A stretch of 64,000 bases of DNA from Bacillus shivajii (lineage in GTDB: Bacteria > Bacillota > Bacilli > Bacillales > Salisediminibacteriaceae). The notes below the pieces were generated by a model. That model was not told where the DNA came from and made no database searches. It saw only the letters and a program-made list of their open reading frames with translations. The DNA is taken from contig NZ_CP084703.1 in the NCBI RefSeq assembly GCF_020519665.1, positions 1,674,001 to 1,738,000 of the forward strand. The letters are read 5' to 3'. Made by a program: the position numbers and the translations under genes. This document shows, piece after piece, positions 18,870 to 28,083 of the stretch (position 1 is its first letter; every line of letters begins with the position of its first letter).

Positions 18870-20037
18870 TAACTTACTTTTAGTAGCTTTTTTCTTCTAC
18901 TTAGCTTCTACAATTTTCTTTGCAGTGTCTATTACTGGAAAGAAGTTCAAAGATAAACATGGTGAAGAGAAAAATAAAGCTGCGCTTCTAGGATATATTA
19001 CAGCAGTACTAGGGTTACTCTCAGCAACTGGATACTTTATCGTAAGGTGGATTGCTGTTGAACACGCTCCGGTAAGTAATATGTTTGAATATACAACGTT
19101 CTTAGGGATTTGCTTGTCGTTGGCGTTTGTCATTGTATATCCGATTTACAAAGTTAATTTATTCGGATTGTTTACAATGCCTGTTGTTATGTTAATTATT
19201 GCTTATGCTTCGATGTTTCCAGGAGATGTTCAGCCACTTATCCCTGCACTTCAAACGAATTGGCTTACGATTCATGTTATCACGACCGCCATTGGTCAAG
19301 GGATACTAGCGCTAGGTTTTGCGGGTGGTTTATTATATTTAATTCGCGTAATCGATTTTTCGAAGAAATCGAACAAAGTAAAAGGCGTCGAATTTATCTT
19401 GTTTTGCGTTTTAAGTACAGTGGCGTATATATTAATTGGCATTGGCTTTAATGCAGCAGGATATGAGGCGGAATTTCATTATATAAATGAAAATGACTTT
19501 GAAGCTGAAATGACATATTTTATGCCTGCATTGATTGGACCAAATGAAGGGGAATTGTTAACAGAAGATCGCTTTTCTCCTTTAGTTTCTACACCTGCAA
19601 TCATTCGAAGTAATGATTTAAATACAGTTGTTTGGTCAATCATTGGCGGTCTTATCTTATATTATGGATTACGTCTAATATTAAGGAAGCCTCTAGGTGG
19701 AGCTATGCAGCCACTGGTAAAAAGTGTTAATCCACGTACAGTTGATGAAATTAGTTATCGTGCGATTGCGATAGGTTTCCCTATTTTCACTCTCGGTGGA
19801 CTAATCTTCGCAATGATTTGGGCGCAAATTGCTTGGACGAGGTTCTGGGGATGGGACCCGAAAGAAGTATGGGCATTAATTACGTTCCTTTTCTATGCCG
19901 CTTACTTACACCTTCGTCTTTCAAAAGGTTGGCATGGAGAAAGAAGTGCATGGCTATGTGTTATTGGATTTGCTTTAATTATGTTCAACTTAATTTTTGT
20001 GAATCTCGTTATTGCTGGTTTACATTCATATGCGTAA
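18853..20037 (+). CDS. resC: Cytochrome c biogenesis protein ResC (CcsA)
   Basis: A 394-residue polytopic membrane protein, the haem-handling CcsA subunit. The WWD signature FWGWDPKEVWALI and flanking histidines (H at HVITTAIGQG and HLRLSKGWHG) are present. The ATG lies within the end of resB with GAGGTG upstream. A terminator follows, so resDE is a separate transcription unit, unlike a strictly continuous resABCDE. Confidence 0.95.
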   Translation: MVQASSNLLLVAFFFYLASTIFFAVSITGKKFKDKHGEEKNKAALLGYITAVLGLLSATGYFIVRWIAVEHAPVSNMFEYTTFLGICLSLAFVIVYPIYKVNLFGLFTMPVVMLIIAYASMFPGDVQPLIPALQTNWLTIHVITTAIGQGILALGFAGGLLYLIRVIDFSKKSNKVKGVEFILFCVLSTVAYILIGIGFNAAGYEAEFHYINENDFEAEMTYFMPALIGPNEGELLTEDRFSPLVSTPAIIRSNDLNTVVWSIIGGLILYYGLRLILRKPLGGAMQPLVKSVNPRTVDEISYRAIAIGFPIFTLGGLIFAMIWAQIAWTRFWGWDPKEVWALITFLFYAAYLHLRLSKGWHGERSAWLCVIGFALIMFNLIFVNLVIAGLHSYA

Positions 20038-20052
20038 GTAAATAGTGTAAAT

Positions 20053-20092
20053 AAAGAAAGTTGTATACTTTGTCATACAGCTTTCTTTTTGA
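20053..20092 (+). terminator. Terminator of resABC
   Basis: AAGAAAGTTGTAT pairs with ATACAGCTTTCTT, followed by a T run. Downstream to 20208 is A/T-rich DNA without a gene. Confidence 0.85.
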
Positions 20093-20208
20093 AATGTGAA
20101 ACATATGAATGAATTTCATAAATCTCGATGAAGCTTGAATGGATGTCGCGCTTGTACCTAAAGATGAAAGCGAAGTGTATCTCTACTGAGGTTCAAATAA
20201 AAGTGTAC

Positions 20209-20632
20209 AAATCAATTTCATAATTACGTTTTTTGCACAATGAAACGAATGATATGATAAATTTTTTCATTAAATGTACGTTTTATTTCGAAGTGAACGT
20301 AACTAAAGACGGCGACTCCCGGAGGATCAGCGACGAGCAATACTTCTTCGAACTGCTTCGAGCTGCGACGAGTAACCGCAGGAACACTGTTTATCTGCGA
20401 CGAGTAACCGCAGGAGCACTCTTTACCTGCGACGAGCAAGCGTAGTGGCGCAGGAGCACTGTTTATCTGTGACGAGTAATCGCAGGAACAACGAGCTGAA
20501 GATCCACTTAGGCGAAGAGTTGTCGAGCCTAAGTTAGCTGAAGGCAAGCCCTCGGGAAAGCTTCCGTCTGAAGTGAAGTTCACGCTCATCATTCGGAATT
20601 TCCCATCTTATTTTTAAATATGAAATTGATTC
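20209..20632 (+). mobile_element. MITE-like element copy C
   Basis: A 424-bp copy between resC and resD. The left end AATCAATTTCATAA and right end TATGAAATTGATTC are recognisable, and the core carries the 32-bp hairpin units and the CTTAGGC/GCCTAAG hairpin. Instead of a clean 4-bp duplication, a 14-bp direct repeat AAAAGTGTACAAAT (20199-20212 and 20633-20646) flanks it, the left one running into the element end. The element separates resABC from the resD promoter region. Confidence 0.85.
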
Positions 20633-20739
20633 AAAAGTGTACAAATTAAAAAATCAAGATAAATAAATTCTGAGACTCTAATCATTTTTAATAAGAGGAA
20701 TTATAAAATTGGTTCATATACCAATCATTTTATTATTCA

Positions 20740-20748
20740 TGATACAAT
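20740..20748 (+). promoter_or_regulatory. Possible extended -10 promoter of resDE
   Basis: TGA-TACAAT about 60 bp upstream of resD in an otherwise A/T-rich region downstream of MITE copy C. The -35 hexamer is poor. Confidence 0.4.
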
Positions 20749-20810
20749 AATAATATTAAATGAATATAATTGATAAGATTAATAGTGAAAATAGTTGAGG
20801 GGGAAATGAC

Positions 20811-21530
20811 ATGTCAAATGACGCAAAAATTTTAGTAGTCGATGATGAAGATCGAATTCGTCGCCTTTTAAAAATGTATTTAGAAAGAGAAGAGTATGAA
20901 GTAGATGATGCTGAAAATGGGGAAATCGCATTAAAGCTAGCTCTTGAAAATGACTATGATCTTATTTTATTAGATTTGATGATGCCAGGAATGGATGGTA
21001 TTGAAGTTTGTGAAGAATTGAGAAAGCAAAAAGCTACACCCGTTATTATGCTTACTGCTAAAGGGGAAGAAGCAAACCGAGTACAAGGGTTTGAGGCAGG
21101 TACTGACGACTATATCGTAAAGCCTTTTAGCCCAAGAGAAGTCGTACTAAGAGTAAAAGCGTTATTACGTCGTTCGTCTTCTACAAAGTTCTTACAAACA
21201 GAGACAACAACGAAAGATGTTTTAGTGTTCCCACATTTAACAATTGACAATGATGCACACCGTGTTACAGCGGATGAGCAATTTATTAATTTAACACCAA
21301 AAGAGTATGAATTGTTACATTACTTAGCTCAAGCTCCGGACAAAGTATTTTCAAGAGAGCAATTGTTAAAAGATGTTTGGAATTATGAGTTCTTTGGAGA
21401 TCTGAGAACTGTCGATACACATATAAAACGACTGAGAGAAAAGTTAAGTAAAGTTTCACCAGAGGCCGCGAATATGATTTCAACCGTATGGGGAGTCGGT
21501 TATAAATTTGAGGTAGCGAAAGAAAAATGA
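20811..21530 (+). CDS. resD: Response regulator ResD
   Basis: A 239-residue OmpR-family response regulator controlling aerobic and anaerobic respiration genes. The receiver domain has the acidic pair in VVDDEDR, phospho-acceptor Asp55 (LILLDLMMPG) and Lys in IVKPFSPREV. The C-terminal winged helix ends in TVWGVGYKFE. Its stop overlaps the ResE start (ATGA), and position next to resABC supports the assignment. Confidence 0.93.
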   Translation: MSNDAKILVVDDEDRIRRLLKMYLEREEYEVDDAENGEIALKLALENDYDLILLDLMMPGMDGIEVCEELRKQKATPVIMLTAKGEEANRVQGFEAGTDDYIVKPFSPREVVLRVKALLRRSSSTKFLQTETTTKDVLVFPHLTIDNDAHRVTADEQFINLTPKEYELLHYLAQAPDKVFSREQLLKDVWNYEFFGDLRTVDTHIKRLREKLSKVSPEAANMISTVWGVGYKFEVAKEK

Positions 21531-23290
21531 TGTTATGGCGTAGTGTGGTCGGTAAGTTGTGGCTTACAATTCTCTTACTAGTAACAGTTGTACTAACTGT
21601 ATTAATGATATTACTTTTACAATATTTCCAGTATTTTCATACCGTTCAGGCAGAAGACCAGTTGAAAAATCATGCCACTTTAATTGGATCTTTATTAGAA
21701 AACGCCGATTCCACTGAGGCAGCGAAAACAATGAGTGAAAATATTGCAGAAACTTATTCGACAACAGCTGTGATTATTACGGAAGATGAACAGTATTGGA
21801 ATACAACTGACGTAACTGACCACGACTTACCAATCTCGGTCTTTTTCGAAGATCGAGATCTTTCGCGTGTTTTCGTTGAAAATGAATCGGTTGTGGCCCA
21901 AGGAAATTACTCGATGTCAGAAGATGTATTAATCGTAGGAGAACCTGTTACATTTGCTGTTGGTAATGAGGGTGCAATTTTTGTTTATCAATCACTTAAT
22001 GAAGTAGAACAAGCGACAAATCGAACGAAACATATTATCTTTTTAGCAGCGGGAATCGCGATTGTATTAACGACAATCTTTGCTTTCTTTCTAACAACAA
22101 GAATTACAGCTCCTTTAAGAAAGATGCGAAAAGCATCATTAGAAGTCGCAAAAGGAAATTTTAATACGAAAGTGCCAATCTTAACAAATGATGAAATTGG
22201 ATTATTAGGGATTGCTTTTAACCGCATGGCAAGAGCTTTAAATACGAACTTAACAGCATTAAATCAAGAAAAAGAACAACTTTCTCGTATTTTGAGTTCA
22301 ATGGCTGATGGCGTTATTACTTTAGATCGTGGTGGTTCAGTAATGGTAACAAACCCACCAGCTAACGAATTTATTAGTGCATGGCTTTATGAACAAGGAT
22401 ACGAAGTTGAAGAATCTGGACATTTGCCGGAGGAGTTACAAAACTTGTTCGAAAAGGTTGTAGAGGAAGAAAAAGAGCAAATGACAGAAGTTGATATTCA
22501 AGGTCGAAGTTGGGTTGTTCTAATGACTCCACTATATGGCCGAATTGATGTTCGAGGGGCAGTAGCTGTTTTAAGAGATATGACTGAAGAGAGATTGCAT
22601 GATAAATTACGTAAAGATTTCATTGCAAATGTCTCACATGAATTAAGAACCCCAATCTCTATGCTTCAAGGATATAGTGAAGCAATTATTGACGGTATTG
22701 CAGCTTCAGAAGAAGAGAAAATCGAACTCGCACAAATTATTTATGAAGAATCGTTACGAATGGGAAGATTAGTTAATGAACTGCTTGACCTTGCGAGAAT
22801 GGAAGCAGGTCATATTACATTAAATACAGAAGAAATACAAATCAATGAATTTGGTCAACGTATTTTACGAAAGTTCCAAGGTGTTGCTAAAGAACATCGA
22901 ATAGAGCTATCTGGAGAACTTAAAGATATTGAAAAGCCAATCACTGCAGATTCTGACCGGTTAGAACAAGTGTTGACGAATTTAATTGATAATGCAATTC
23001 GTCATACCCCTGAAGGTGGTAAAGTTACATTAAGGCTTGATCCTTATCATAATGGCATTAAATTTGATGTCGAAGATACCGGTTCTGGCATTCCAGAAGA
23101 AGATCTACCATTTGTATTCGAACGTTTCTATAAAGCTGATAAAGCGAGAACAAGAGGGAGATCGGGAACTGGGCTTGGTTTAGCAATAGTGAAAAATATT
23201 GTCGAAGCGCATAACGGAAAGGTGTCAGCTCACAGCAAAGTGAACGAAGGTACGACATTTTCTGTGTTCATACCGCATGAGTCTGAATAA
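21527..23290 (+). CDS. resE: Sensor histidine kinase ResE
   Basis: A 587-residue membrane kinase partner of ResD. Two membrane segments (about 11-32 and 168-190) enclose an extracytoplasmic sensor domain. HAMP, PAS, HisKA (FIANVSHELRTPISML, phospho-His) and HATPase (LIDNAIRHTPEGG, GTGLGLAIVKNIV) follow in order. B. subtilis ResE senses respiratory state partly through PAS. Translated with resD through a 4-bp overlap; a strong terminator follows. Confidence 0.93.
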   Translation: MMLWRSVVGKLWLTILLLVTVVLTVLMILLLQYFQYFHTVQAEDQLKNHATLIGSLLENADSTEAAKTMSENIAETYSTTAVIITEDEQYWNTTDVTDHDLPISVFFEDRDLSRVFVENESVVAQGNYSMSEDVLIVGEPVTFAVGNEGAIFVYQSLNEVEQATNRTKHIIFLAAGIAIVLTTIFAFFLTTRITAPLRKMRKASLEVAKGNFNTKVPILTNDEIGLLGIAFNRMARALNTNLTALNQEKEQLSRILSSMADGVITLDRGGSVMVTNPPANEFISAWLYEQGYEVEESGHLPEELQNLFEKVVEEEKEQMTEVDIQGRSWVVLMTPLYGRIDVRGAVAVLRDMTEERLHDKLRKDFIANVSHELRTPISMLQGYSEAIIDGIAASEEEKIELAQIIYEESLRMGRLVNELLDLARMEAGHITLNTEEIQINEFGQRILRKFQGVAKEHRIELSGELKDIEKPITADSDRLEQVLTNLIDNAIRHTPEGGKVTLRLDPYHNGIKFDVEDTGSGIPEEDLPFVFERFYKADKARTRGRSGTGLGLAIVKNIVEAHNGKVSAHSKVNEGTTFSVFIPHESE

Positions 23291-23330
23291 TTATGACGGA
23301 TGAGTAAGAATAATCTTGTTTCATAAGGAA

Positions 23331-23370
23331 CAAAGGGGCTTGCCACAATTGGCAATGCCCCTTTGTTTAT
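23331..23370 (+). terminator. Terminator of resDE
   Basis: CAAAGGGGC pairs with GCCCCTTTG across a 17-nt loop that contains a second small stem; T-rich DNA follows. Confidence 0.85.
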
Positions 23371-23410
23371 TTGAAAAAGTAAGAAAGTATTACATTTCAG
23401 CTCTAGGTAG

Positions 23411-23692
23411 ATGTCTAGCTCAGCGACGAGCGCTACCTCACGAATAAGCTACGAGTTGTCTCGACGGATCAAGCTTCGAAGTGAAGCTAGAAGAGGAAGA
23501 GACAGCTACGCGCCTACTTGACTCCTGCGTCACTTCGTTTTACTCGTCGCAAAGCTGCAAGGAAGCAAACTCAATGCCGTAGCTTCGCTCGAGGTCACTT
23601 CGCCCCGTCAATTGAAGTCTTGATAGAGCGACTTCTTCTTGCCGGGCCTCCAGTGCTTGTCACTCGTGTGCATAGGCGCTTGCTACTTTCTT
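23411..23692. repeat. Structured intergenic repeat, family 2, copy 2
   Basis: Starts ATGTCTAGCTCAGCG and ends GGCGCTTGCTACTTTCTTA. About 120 bp from 23512 match copy 1 (5501-5775) nearly exactly. It carries an extra segment at about 23449-23505 (CGACGGATCAAGCTTCGAAG), whose reverse complement is present as cargo in MITE copy D near 35797-35855. The last codons and TAG stop of moaB, on the other strand, lie within its right edge. Confidence 0.8.
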
Positions 23693-24201
23693 ATATCCTT
23701 ATAAATTTCTCGGATGACATGAGCTAACTCTGGAATAATTAGTTCTTTCATTGCTAATTTCACAGCTCCAGATGACCCAGGTGTTGAAAAGACAGCTGTT
23801 GTACCTCTTACCCCTGCAATTGCTCTTGTGAGCATCGCCGCTGATCCAATATCTTTTTCATAACTTAAATAACGAAACAGTTCACCAAATCCAGGTAATT
23901 CTTTATCTAACATCGCTGAAGTAGCTTCAAACGTTGTATCTCTAAACGTAATTCCTGTTCCACCGTTAATTAAAATCGCTTGTACATTTTCGTCAAGATC
24001 TGCCTCACGAATTTTTTCTTGAATGGCTATGTAATCATCTTTTACGATTGTGTGATTTACGACTTGATGCCCTCCATCTTCAAGAAATTGCTTCATTAAT
24101 AATCCACTTTTATCGGTTTCTTTCGTACGTGTATCTGAAACAGTTAAAACGTTGCACGCAACACTCTTTGGAGCTTCTGACTTATGTTCATGTACACTCA
24201 T
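23683..24201 (-). CDS. moaB: Molybdenum cofactor biosynthesis protein B
   Basis: A 172-residue MoaB/MogA-fold protein that adenylylates molybdopterin before molybdenum insertion. LTVSDTRT, INGGTGIT and TPGSSGAVKLAM are diagnostic. The start at 24201 (MSVHEHKSE) has AAAGGAGGC upstream; the longer open frame to 24327 lacks this. No other molybdenum cofactor gene is in the window. The stop codon falls in the edge of the family 2 repeat. Confidence 0.92.
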   Translation of the reverse strand: MSVHEHKSEAPKSVACNVLTVSDTRTKETDKSGLLMKQFLEDGGHQVVNHTIVKDDYIAIQEKIREADLDENVQAILINGGTGITFRDTTFEATSAMLDKELPGFGELFRYLSYEKDIGSAAMLTRAIAGVRGTTAVFSTPGSSGAVKLAMKELIIPELAHVIREIYKDIRK

Positions 24202-24349
24202 TTGATCGCCTCCTTTATAATATATTACAACCCTTTGAGCGCTTTCACAAATATTTGTTGGTTTGTAGAAAAAAGAAAAATGGTGTTGCAAATACCCATT
24301 TTTGTGTATAATGAATATGTAAATCATTTATATTGTTTAGCTATCTGCT

Positions 24350-24525
24350 ACATTAAGGTCATATCATTTGAGAATGATATGTTAAAAGGGAAGTCGGTGA
24401 AATTCCGGCACGGTCCCGCCACTGTAAGCGCTAGATGTCTCTATTTGCCACTGTCTTAATTGATGGGAAGGAAGAGGGCATCGTCATGCGTAAGTCAGGA
24501 GACCTGCCTTAATTGGAAATACCTT
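24350..24525 (+). promoter_or_regulatory. Cobalamin riboswitch
   Basis: The B12-element blocks are in order: a helix around TCATATCATTTGAGAATGATATG, then AAAAGGGAAG, the GCACGGTCCCGCCACTGTAA box near 24408 and GTAAGTCAGGAGACCTGCC near 24491. It precedes a complete B12 uptake operon, and a strong terminator lies between. Adenosylcobalamin binding should promote termination or block translation. Confidence 0.95.
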
Positions 24526-24593
24526 CGAGGAAAAGGTGAAGCAGTTATTAGGTACATTTTTCTGTTTTTGTGTATCTTTTAACTTGATTCTCG

Positions 24594-24622
24594 CGCCCCC
24601 AAGGTATTGGGGGCGTTTTCTT
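24594..24622 (+). terminator. Cobalamin riboswitch terminator
   Basis: CGCCCCCAA pairs with TTGGGGGCG around GGTA, followed by TTTTCTTTAT. This is the likely expression platform for the btu operon. Confidence 0.88.
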
Positions 24623-24703
24623 TATATTAAGAGGTAAATAGCAATTGGTAAGTGTTCTATGAAATGATTTACGAAATTAATGAATAAAAGAGAGGGAAAA
24701 AAG

Positions 24704-25651
24704 ATGAAAAAGTACGTTTATCCATTGAGTTTCTTATTATGTATTCTTATTTTTACAGCTTGTCAAACAGAGGATTTGAATGAAGATGAGCAATTAACCA
24801 ACGATGTAGAAGATACGAGTTTTCCTATTGAAATTGAAGATGCGAGAGGAGAGCTAGTCGTCATCGATGAAAAGCCAGAAAAAGTCATTTCAATTATTCC
24901 AAGTAATACAGAAATTATTTATGGAATTGACGGATGGGATCAGTTAATTGCAGTAACAGGAAATGATGATTACCCACCTGAAGTGACTGACTTACCTACT
25001 GTTGGTGATATGACGATTGATATTGAAAAAGTATTATCGCTACAGCCGGATGTTGTTTTAGCTTCTGCCATTAATGATCTTGAAGCTGTAAGCCGAATGG
25101 AAGAAGCCGGGATTGTTGTTTATGTTGCAAATGATGCCAATGATTTTCAAGGTGTTTATGAGACGATTGAAAATGTTGGTAAAGTAATTGGACAACACGA
25201 TATCGCGCAAGAAGTAGTAGCAGACATGCAGGATAGGCTAGATACGGTTAAAACGAAAGCAGAAACAATTAATGAAGATGATGTAAAGCGTGTCTGGGTT
25301 GAAATTTCACCTGCGCCTGAAATTTATACGACAGGACAAGGGACATTTTTTGATGAAATATTGACGATAATTGGGGCTGAAAATGTCGTAGAAGAAAACG
25401 GTTGGGTTCAATATACAGAAGAAGATGCAGTGTTGCTTAATCCAGATGTGATTGTCACTACATATGGTTATTATATGGAAAATAGTAAAGAGGAAATTCT
25501 TGAAAGGTCTGCTTGGCAAGAGGTCGAAGCGGTAAAAAATGAAAGAATTTTGGATATTGATAGTAATATCATTTCTCGTCAAGGACCGAGGTTAATCGAA
25601 GGGGTCGAACAACTTGCGTCACTTATTTACCCAGACGTATATGAACAATAA
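24704..25651 (+). CDS. btuF: Cobalamin ABC transporter substrate-binding lipoprotein
   Basis: A 315-residue BtuF-type (YvrC in B. subtilis) lipoprotein that binds cobalamin outside the membrane. The signal peptide ends in a lipobox with Cys (LIFTAC). Two lobes of the helical-backbone fold follow, with PEKVISIIPSNTEIIYGI and NPDVIVTTYGYY as typical blocks. The ATG at 24704 is preferred over 24680 because AGAGAGGG lies just before it. The gene is controlled by the cobalamin riboswitch. Confidence 0.92.
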   Translation: MKKYVYPLSFLLCILIFTACQTEDLNEDEQLTNDVEDTSFPIEIEDARGELVVIDEKPEKVISIIPSNTEIIYGIDGWDQLIAVTGNDDYPPEVTDLPTVGDMTIDIEKVLSLQPDVVLASAINDLEAVSRMEEAGIVVYVANDANDFQGVYETIENVGKVIGQHDIAQEVVADMQDRLDTVKTKAETINEDDVKRVWVEISPAPEIYTTGQGTFFDEILTIIGAENVVEENGWVQYTEEDAVLLNPDVIVTTYGYYMENSKEEILERSAWQEVEAVKNERILDIDSNIISRQGPRLIEGVEQLASLIYPDVYEQ

Positions 25652-26678
25652 TTCAAGAGTTATATTCGCATACGTTTTTTCACTTGTCTTTTTATGTTTG
25701 GTCCTTATTGGTGGCATTTTGAGTGGAAGTGCAACAATTACGTTTTACGATGTTTGGGTAAGTATAAAAAGTATTCTGCCTTTAGGAGGAGTCTTAGAGG
25801 CAGAAACTCCAATGAATACACATATTGTCTTGCAAATAAGGCTACCTAGAGTTCTATTAGCGTTTTTGGTTGGAGCATCACTAGCACTAGCCGGAGTTAC
25901 TTTTCAAGGCCTTTTAAGAAACCCACTTGCTGATCCTTATACACTCGGTGCCTCTTCGGGGGCTGCTCTCGGTGCTGTATCTGTTTTATATTTTGGATTA
26001 TCACTACCACTGTTAGGAGCTTTAACATTACCAGTAATAGCGATCATTGCAGGTTTCATAACATTAATGTTAGTTTTGTTATTTGCAAGGTCTGTTCAAG
26101 ACACATTAGCGGTAGAGACGATTATTTTAACTGGAATTATCTTTAGCTCATTTTTAGGTGCTCTCTTATCATTATTAATCGCATTAAGTGGGGATGAGCT
26201 TCGACAAATCATCCATTGGTTATTAGGCTCAGTAAGTATGCGTGGTTGGTCTTATGTGTATATCATTTTTCCTTTTTTTGTACTTGGACTTATTCTCTTA
26301 ATGGTTCACTGGCGTGAGTTAAATGCTTTTGTATTTGGTGAACAATCCGCACACCATCTAGGAATTAATGTAGAAAGAAAAAAAGTTGTTTTACTCTTAG
26401 CGGCTTCATTATTAACAGGATCTGCTGTAGCTGTATCAGGGACAATTGGATTTGTCGGCCTTGTTATACCACATCTAGTACGGCTGTTGTTTGGTGCAGA
26501 TCATAAGCATTTGCTACCGCTTTCTGCGATTTTTGGAGGTTCATTTCTTATATTAACAGATATTATTGCTAGAACGGTCATAGCACCAGCTGAACTACCA
26601 ATCGGTGTTATTACTGCAATTATAGGTGCGCCTGTCTTTGGTATTCTTTTATTAAATAAAAAAAGGAATCAGAGATAA
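25641..26678 (+). CDS. btuC: Cobalamin ABC transporter permease
   Basis: A FecCD/BtuC-family permease (YvrB type) of about 345 residues with roughly ten membrane helices. LAGVTFQGLLRNPLADPYTLG and GTIGFVGLVIPHLVRLL are the family signatures. The ATG at 25641 overlaps the btuF end by 11 bp but lacks a strong site. A TTG at 25614 with AAGGGG upstream is an alternative that adds nine residues. Confidence 0.93.
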   Translation: MNNNSRVIFAYVFSLVFLCLVLIGGILSGSATITFYDVWVSIKSILPLGGVLEAETPMNTHIVLQIRLPRVLLAFLVGASLALAGVTFQGLLRNPLADPYTLGASSGAALGAVSVLYFGLSLPLLGALTLPVIAIIAGFITLMLVLLFARSVQDTLAVETIILTGIIFSSFLGALLSLLIALSGDELRQIIHWLLGSVSMRGWSYVYIIFPFFVLGLILLMVHWRELNAFVFGEQSAHHLGINVERKKVVLLLAASLLTGSAVAVSGTIGFVGLVIPHLVRLLFGADHKHLLPLSAIFGGSFLILTDIIARTVIAPAELPIGVITAIIGAPVFGILLLNKKRNQR

Positions 26679-26748
26679 AAATACACTAGAAGTAAGGAAC
26701 TTCGGCTAAATCCATAGGGAAACCCGAAGTCACGGAGGGAGACTCGTT

Positions 26749-28083
26749 ATGTTAACGGTTCAAAATTTAACAGGAGGTTACAACCAGCCAATCATTAAAG
26801 ATCTCTCTTTTCAAGTTAACAAGGGTCAATTTTTTGGTATTTTAGGGCCTAATGGTTGCGGGAAGACAACATTGTTAAAGTTAATCACAGGTGTACTAGA
26901 AAGACATCAAGGTGAGATCGACATTGATGGGAAGAGTCTCAGTGATTACTCGCGTAAGGAATTAGCTAGGAAGATGACCTTATTACCACAGCAGCCAGAG
27001 AGTTCTTTTTCTTATTCTGTAAAAGATGTTGTAGCAATGGGACGATACCCTCATAAGAAAGGGATTTTCCATTTCTATGATGTAGATGACAATAAAAAAG
27101 TAGAAGAGATGATTGAATTAGTAGGGTTAAAAAGCGACATGAATACACCACTTCCTTCTTTAAGCGGTGGTGAACAACAACGAGTGTTTCTTGCTAGAGC
27201 ATTAGTGCAAGAATCATCGATTTTACTGCTCGATGAACCTACGAACCATCTAGACATTTCATATCAAATTGAGTTAATGAATTCAATAAAAGATTTAGCT
27301 GAAAAGAAGGGGTTAACGGTAATAGCAGTTCTTCATGATTTAAATATGGCCAGTTTGATTTGTGATGAAATTTTACTTTTAAAAGACGGGGAAGAAAGAA
27401 CGGTCAATGACCCGAATCATGTTTTAGATGAAGAAGTTTTATCAGAAGTGTACGGGATCGAATTGAAAAAACAAGACCATCCGACAGTTCCGAAGCCATT
27501 AATTACATTTCAACCCAAATCGTATCATCAACCATCGATAAATAGCATTTATCAAATGATTGAAGAAGATCATCTTATTCGAGTCGAGTCTTCAACATAT
27601 ACGAAAATTTTATCAACGAATAAACGTTTATCTGGAATGACGTGGAAAAAAGTTTTTTCCATTTATAAAAGAAAAACCGAATTGAATATTAAGAATATGA
27701 AAAATGGCTATTATACCTATTATCCAAATAATGATAAACAAACGCTTCATAGTGACATCTCTTTTCATAATGATACGCAAATGGTTGTTTTATATGATGA
27801 AGAGAAGCGTGTGCAAATGGTAGCTGCTTTTTTAGACACGTATATTGAGGATTATGTATTCTTTCGCTTATTGATGAGCTTTACAAAAATATTGTCAAGA
27901 AGTCAAGGTGAGAGCGAAATAGAGCCAGACATTTTAATCGTTTCTAGTCAACAAAAGAAAAAAGATAATAACAATGAAGAGGAATTACTAATGAATGTGA
28001 AGAATCTCTTAATTAAAGCAACCTGTAATATGAACGAAAGAAAGGGGAATGTGCGTGAAGATCTATACGAAAAAAGGGGATAA
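26749..28083 (+). CDS. btuD: Cobalamin ABC transporter ATPase with C-terminal extension
   Basis: A 444-residue protein. Residues 1-250 are a complete ABC ATPase: Walker A GPNGCGKTT, signature LSGGEQQR, Walker B LLLDEPTNHLD. About 190 further residues form a separate domain of unknown function; a C-terminal extension of similar size is known in B. subtilis YvrA. I see no CbiZ amidohydrolase signature in it. A 70-bp gap with a hairpin separates it from btuC. The end overlaps the adenosyltransferase start by 29 bp. Confidence 0.92.
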   Translation: MLTVQNLTGGYNQPIIKDLSFQVNKGQFFGILGPNGCGKTTLLKLITGVLERHQGEIDIDGKSLSDYSRKELARKMTLLPQQPESSFSYSVKDVVAMGRYPHKKGIFHFYDVDDNKKVEEMIELVGLKSDMNTPLPSLSGGEQQRVFLARALVQESSILLLDEPTNHLDISYQIELMNSIKDLAEKKGLTVIAVLHDLNMASLICDEILLLKDGEERTVNDPNHVLDEEVLSEVYGIELKKQDHPTVPKPLITFQPKSYHQPSINSIYQMIEEDHLIRVESSTYTKILSTNKRLSGMTWKKVFSIYKRKTELNIKNMKNGYYTYYPNNDKQTLHSDISFHNDTQMVVLYDEEKRVQMVAAFLDTYIEDYVFFRLLMSFTKILSRSQGESEIEPDILIVSSQQKKKDNNNEEELLMNVKNLLIKATCNMNERKGNVREDLYEKRG

